Of a stretch of DNA of 5,910 bases, positions 5,120 to 5,910 are shown piece after piece. The notes under the pieces were generated by a model, which was given only the letters and a program-made list of their open reading frames with translations, was not told where the DNA came from and made no database searches. Positions within the stretch are counted from its first letter, which is position 1; each line of letters begins with the position of its first letter. Source of the stretch: Calditrichota bacterium (GTDB lineage: Bacteria > Calditrichota > Calditrichia > RBG-13-44-9 > J075); contig JAJRYW010000671.1 in the NCBI GenBank assembly GCA_024275555.1, positions 1 to 5,910 on the forward strand, given 5' to 3'. The position numbers and the translations under genes are program-made.

Positions 5120-5446
5120 ATGAGCGACGACTGGATCAACTTCCGGAAAGACCCGCAGCACATTGCCCGGGAAAAAGCCAAAGCCCGCCAGCTGCGTAAA
5201 TCGCGTTGGTGGAAAGAGCAGCTTGCCCGGGGTGTTTGCCATTATTGCGGTAAAACCTTCCCGCCGGAAGAGCTGACCATGGACCACGTGGTGCCGATTG
5301 CCCGGGGCGGGAAGAGCGTCAAAGGAAACCTGGCGCCCTGCTGCAAATCCTGCAACAACGAGAAAAAGTATCTCACCCCCGCTGAAATTCTTCTGAAAAA
5401 GCTCAAACAAACCCAGGGCGGCCAGGAGGACGAAACCGATTCCTGA
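5120..5446 (+). CDS. Small HNH endonuclease
   Basis: The 108-aa protein has a basic, helical N-terminus (about 1-38) followed by a compact HNH/beta-beta-alpha-metal domain: CHYCGK (C40 and C43), LTMDHVVPIARGG (catalytic D55-H56), KGNLAPCCKSCNNEKK (N70, C75, C78, N79). The two CxxC pairs should bind a structural zinc, and H56 with the Asn residues forms the ββα-metal nicking site. HNH proteins of this size occur in phage genomes, as homing nucleases and as stand-alone chromosomal genes. No phage, intron or restriction partner is visible here, so the target is unknown. It is the only plus-strand gene in the window. The start is set by AGGAAAG; translating from the upstream GTG (5093) would add nine residues encoded mostly by the inverted-repeat arm. 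Confidence 0.88.
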   Translation: MSDDWINFRKDPQHIAREKAKARQLRKSRWWKEQLARGVCHYCGKTFPPEELTMDHVVPIARGGKSVKGNLAPCCKSCNNEKKYLTPAEILLKKLKQTQGGQEDETDS

Positions 5447-5484
5447 GTGGAGCGCTTTATCGAGGGTTTTTCGTACTAGGTGAT

Positions 5485-5519
5485 GCGTGGAACGTGATAC
5501 CAAATAACGAGTAACGAGT
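5485..5519. repeat. Degenerate, inverted heptamers left of array 2
   Basis: These 35 bp divide cleanly in 7-nt phase: GCGTGGA, ACGTGAT, ACCAAAT, AACGAGT, AACGAGT. The last two are inverted relatives of the CACTCGT unit (reverse complement ACTCGTT). On the other side of array 2, TATCACGCCTCACGC (5643-5657) is an inverted match to GCGTGGAACGTGATA (5485-5499) at 12 of 15 positions. The array is therefore enclosed by decayed, oppositely oriented copies and could form a cruciform. Confidence 0.6.
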
Positions 5520-5549
5520 ATTGTGTAATCTGGATTCCGAATTAGATTT

Positions 5550-5626
5550 CACTCGTCACTCGTCACTCGTCACTCGTCACTCGTCACTCGTCACTCGTCA
5601 CTCGTCACTCGTCACTCGTCACTCGT
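5550..5626. repeat. Heptanucleotide tandem array 2: CACTCGT x11
   Basis: Eleven identical 7-bp units occupy 77 bp without a substitution and end in CACTCGTTA, the same junction as array 1 (4003-4011). It lies between the convergent 3' ends of the HNH gene and the sorting-domain gene. The identity of the units suggests recent expansion or homogenisation, for example by slippage. At 7 nt the unit is far too short for a CRISPR repeat and there are no spacers. A frame through it gives a 7-residue peptide repeat and is not taken as a gene. Confidence 0.97.
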
Positions 5627-5664
5627 TAACTTGCCCGATTACTTATCACGCCTCACGCTTCGCC

Positions 5665-5910
5665 TCACTTCACCAACAACATCTTCCCGTCCGCGCTGCC
5701 AAAGGGCGTGCTGAGCCGGTAGATGTACATTCCGCTGGCTAAGTTCCCGGCGTCCCAGCGGAATTGATGACTGCCCTCGTTGCGGAAGGCGTCTACCGGG
5801 CGGGCCACATGCTGGCCGAGCAGGTTGTAGATGTCCAGCATAACCCGCCCCCGCCCCGGAAGCTGGTAGCGAAAGGTGGTGGAGATATTGAAAGGGTTGG
5901 GGAAGTTATA
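5665..5910 (-). CDS. C-terminal end of a secreted protein with a Por/type IX secretion sorting domain (partial)
   Basis: The minus strand is open from the window edge to a TGA at 5667-5665 and gives the last 81 residues. They match the type A sorting domain closely: YNFPNPFNISTTFRYQLPGR at the start of the visible part (family form YPNPFNPxTxIxYxLP), then VMLDIYNLLGQHVARPV, GSHQFRWDAGNLASGMYIYRL and the terminal KMLLVK. Such domains direct export across the outer membrane by the type IX system in Bacteroidota and relatives. Closely similar FlgD-like Ig C-termini are common in Calditrichota and KSB1. The functional part of the protein lies outside the window, so its activity is unknown. Its 3' end faces heptamer array 2. 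Confidence 0.88.
   Translation of the reverse strand, partial: YNFPNPFNISTTFRYQLPGRGRVMLDIYNLLGQHVARPVDAFRNEGSHQFRWDAGNLASGMYIYRLSTPFGSADGKMLLVK

Noticed and set aside
5066..5503. Minus-strand 145-aa frame opposite the HNH gene
   Set aside because: It is antisense to a clear HNH domain; its apparent hydrophobicity comes from the complementary codons.
3926..5626. CRISPR arrays
   Set aside because: Units are 7 bp, contiguous, with no spacers and no cas genes nearby.
5521..5742. Plus-strand open frame with SSLVTRH repeats
   Set aside because: It is a translation of array 2 running into the antisense of the sorting-domain gene.

Overview
The window looks like a chromosome segment of a flagellated, diderm bacterium, probably from the FCB-related lineages (Calditrichota/KSB1-like or Ignavibacteria-like). 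This placement is an inference. It rests on a flagellin–FliS–FliD cluster, a partial protein ending in a Por-type (type IX) C-terminal sorting domain, a PorT-like outer-membrane barrel fragment, and intergenic DNA crowded with short repeats.

Left third (1-2840, all minus strand). This is a late flagellar operon transcribed right to left: a good FliA/sigma-28 promoter match (2814-2840), a short 279-aa flagellin, a 12-bp intercistronic hairpin, fliS, fliD, and the first codons of another gene at the window edge. Flagellin, its export chaperone FliS and the filament cap FliD form one functional set. The main anomaly is that fliD is cut by a single in-frame TAA, with clear homology continuing in the same frame on both sides.

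Middle (2841-4008). About 640 bp carry no credible gene. They hold a set of GC-rich inverted repeats next to the flagellin promoter and a 168-bp nested-palindrome element with 17-bp terminal inverted repeats (3263-3430), which looks like a MITE or a REP-type element. Just beyond it lies a C-terminally truncated outer-membrane beta-barrel gene, then 12 tandem 7-bp units (CACTCAC x11 plus CACTCGT).

Right third (4009-5910). An intact metallo-beta-lactamase-fold hydrolase lies on the minus strand. A divergent small HNH nuclease lies on the plus strand, with a 15-bp-arm inverted repeat ending just before its ribosome binding site. A second array of 11 perfect CACTCGT heptamers follows, flanked by inverted, degenerate heptamers in the same 7-nt phase. 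The last feature is the C-terminal end of a secreted protein that runs off the window.

No CRISPR array, rRNA or tRNA was recognised. The candidates for something less described are the two sister heptamer arrays, the nested-palindrome element, the HNH leader repeat and the interrupted fliD.
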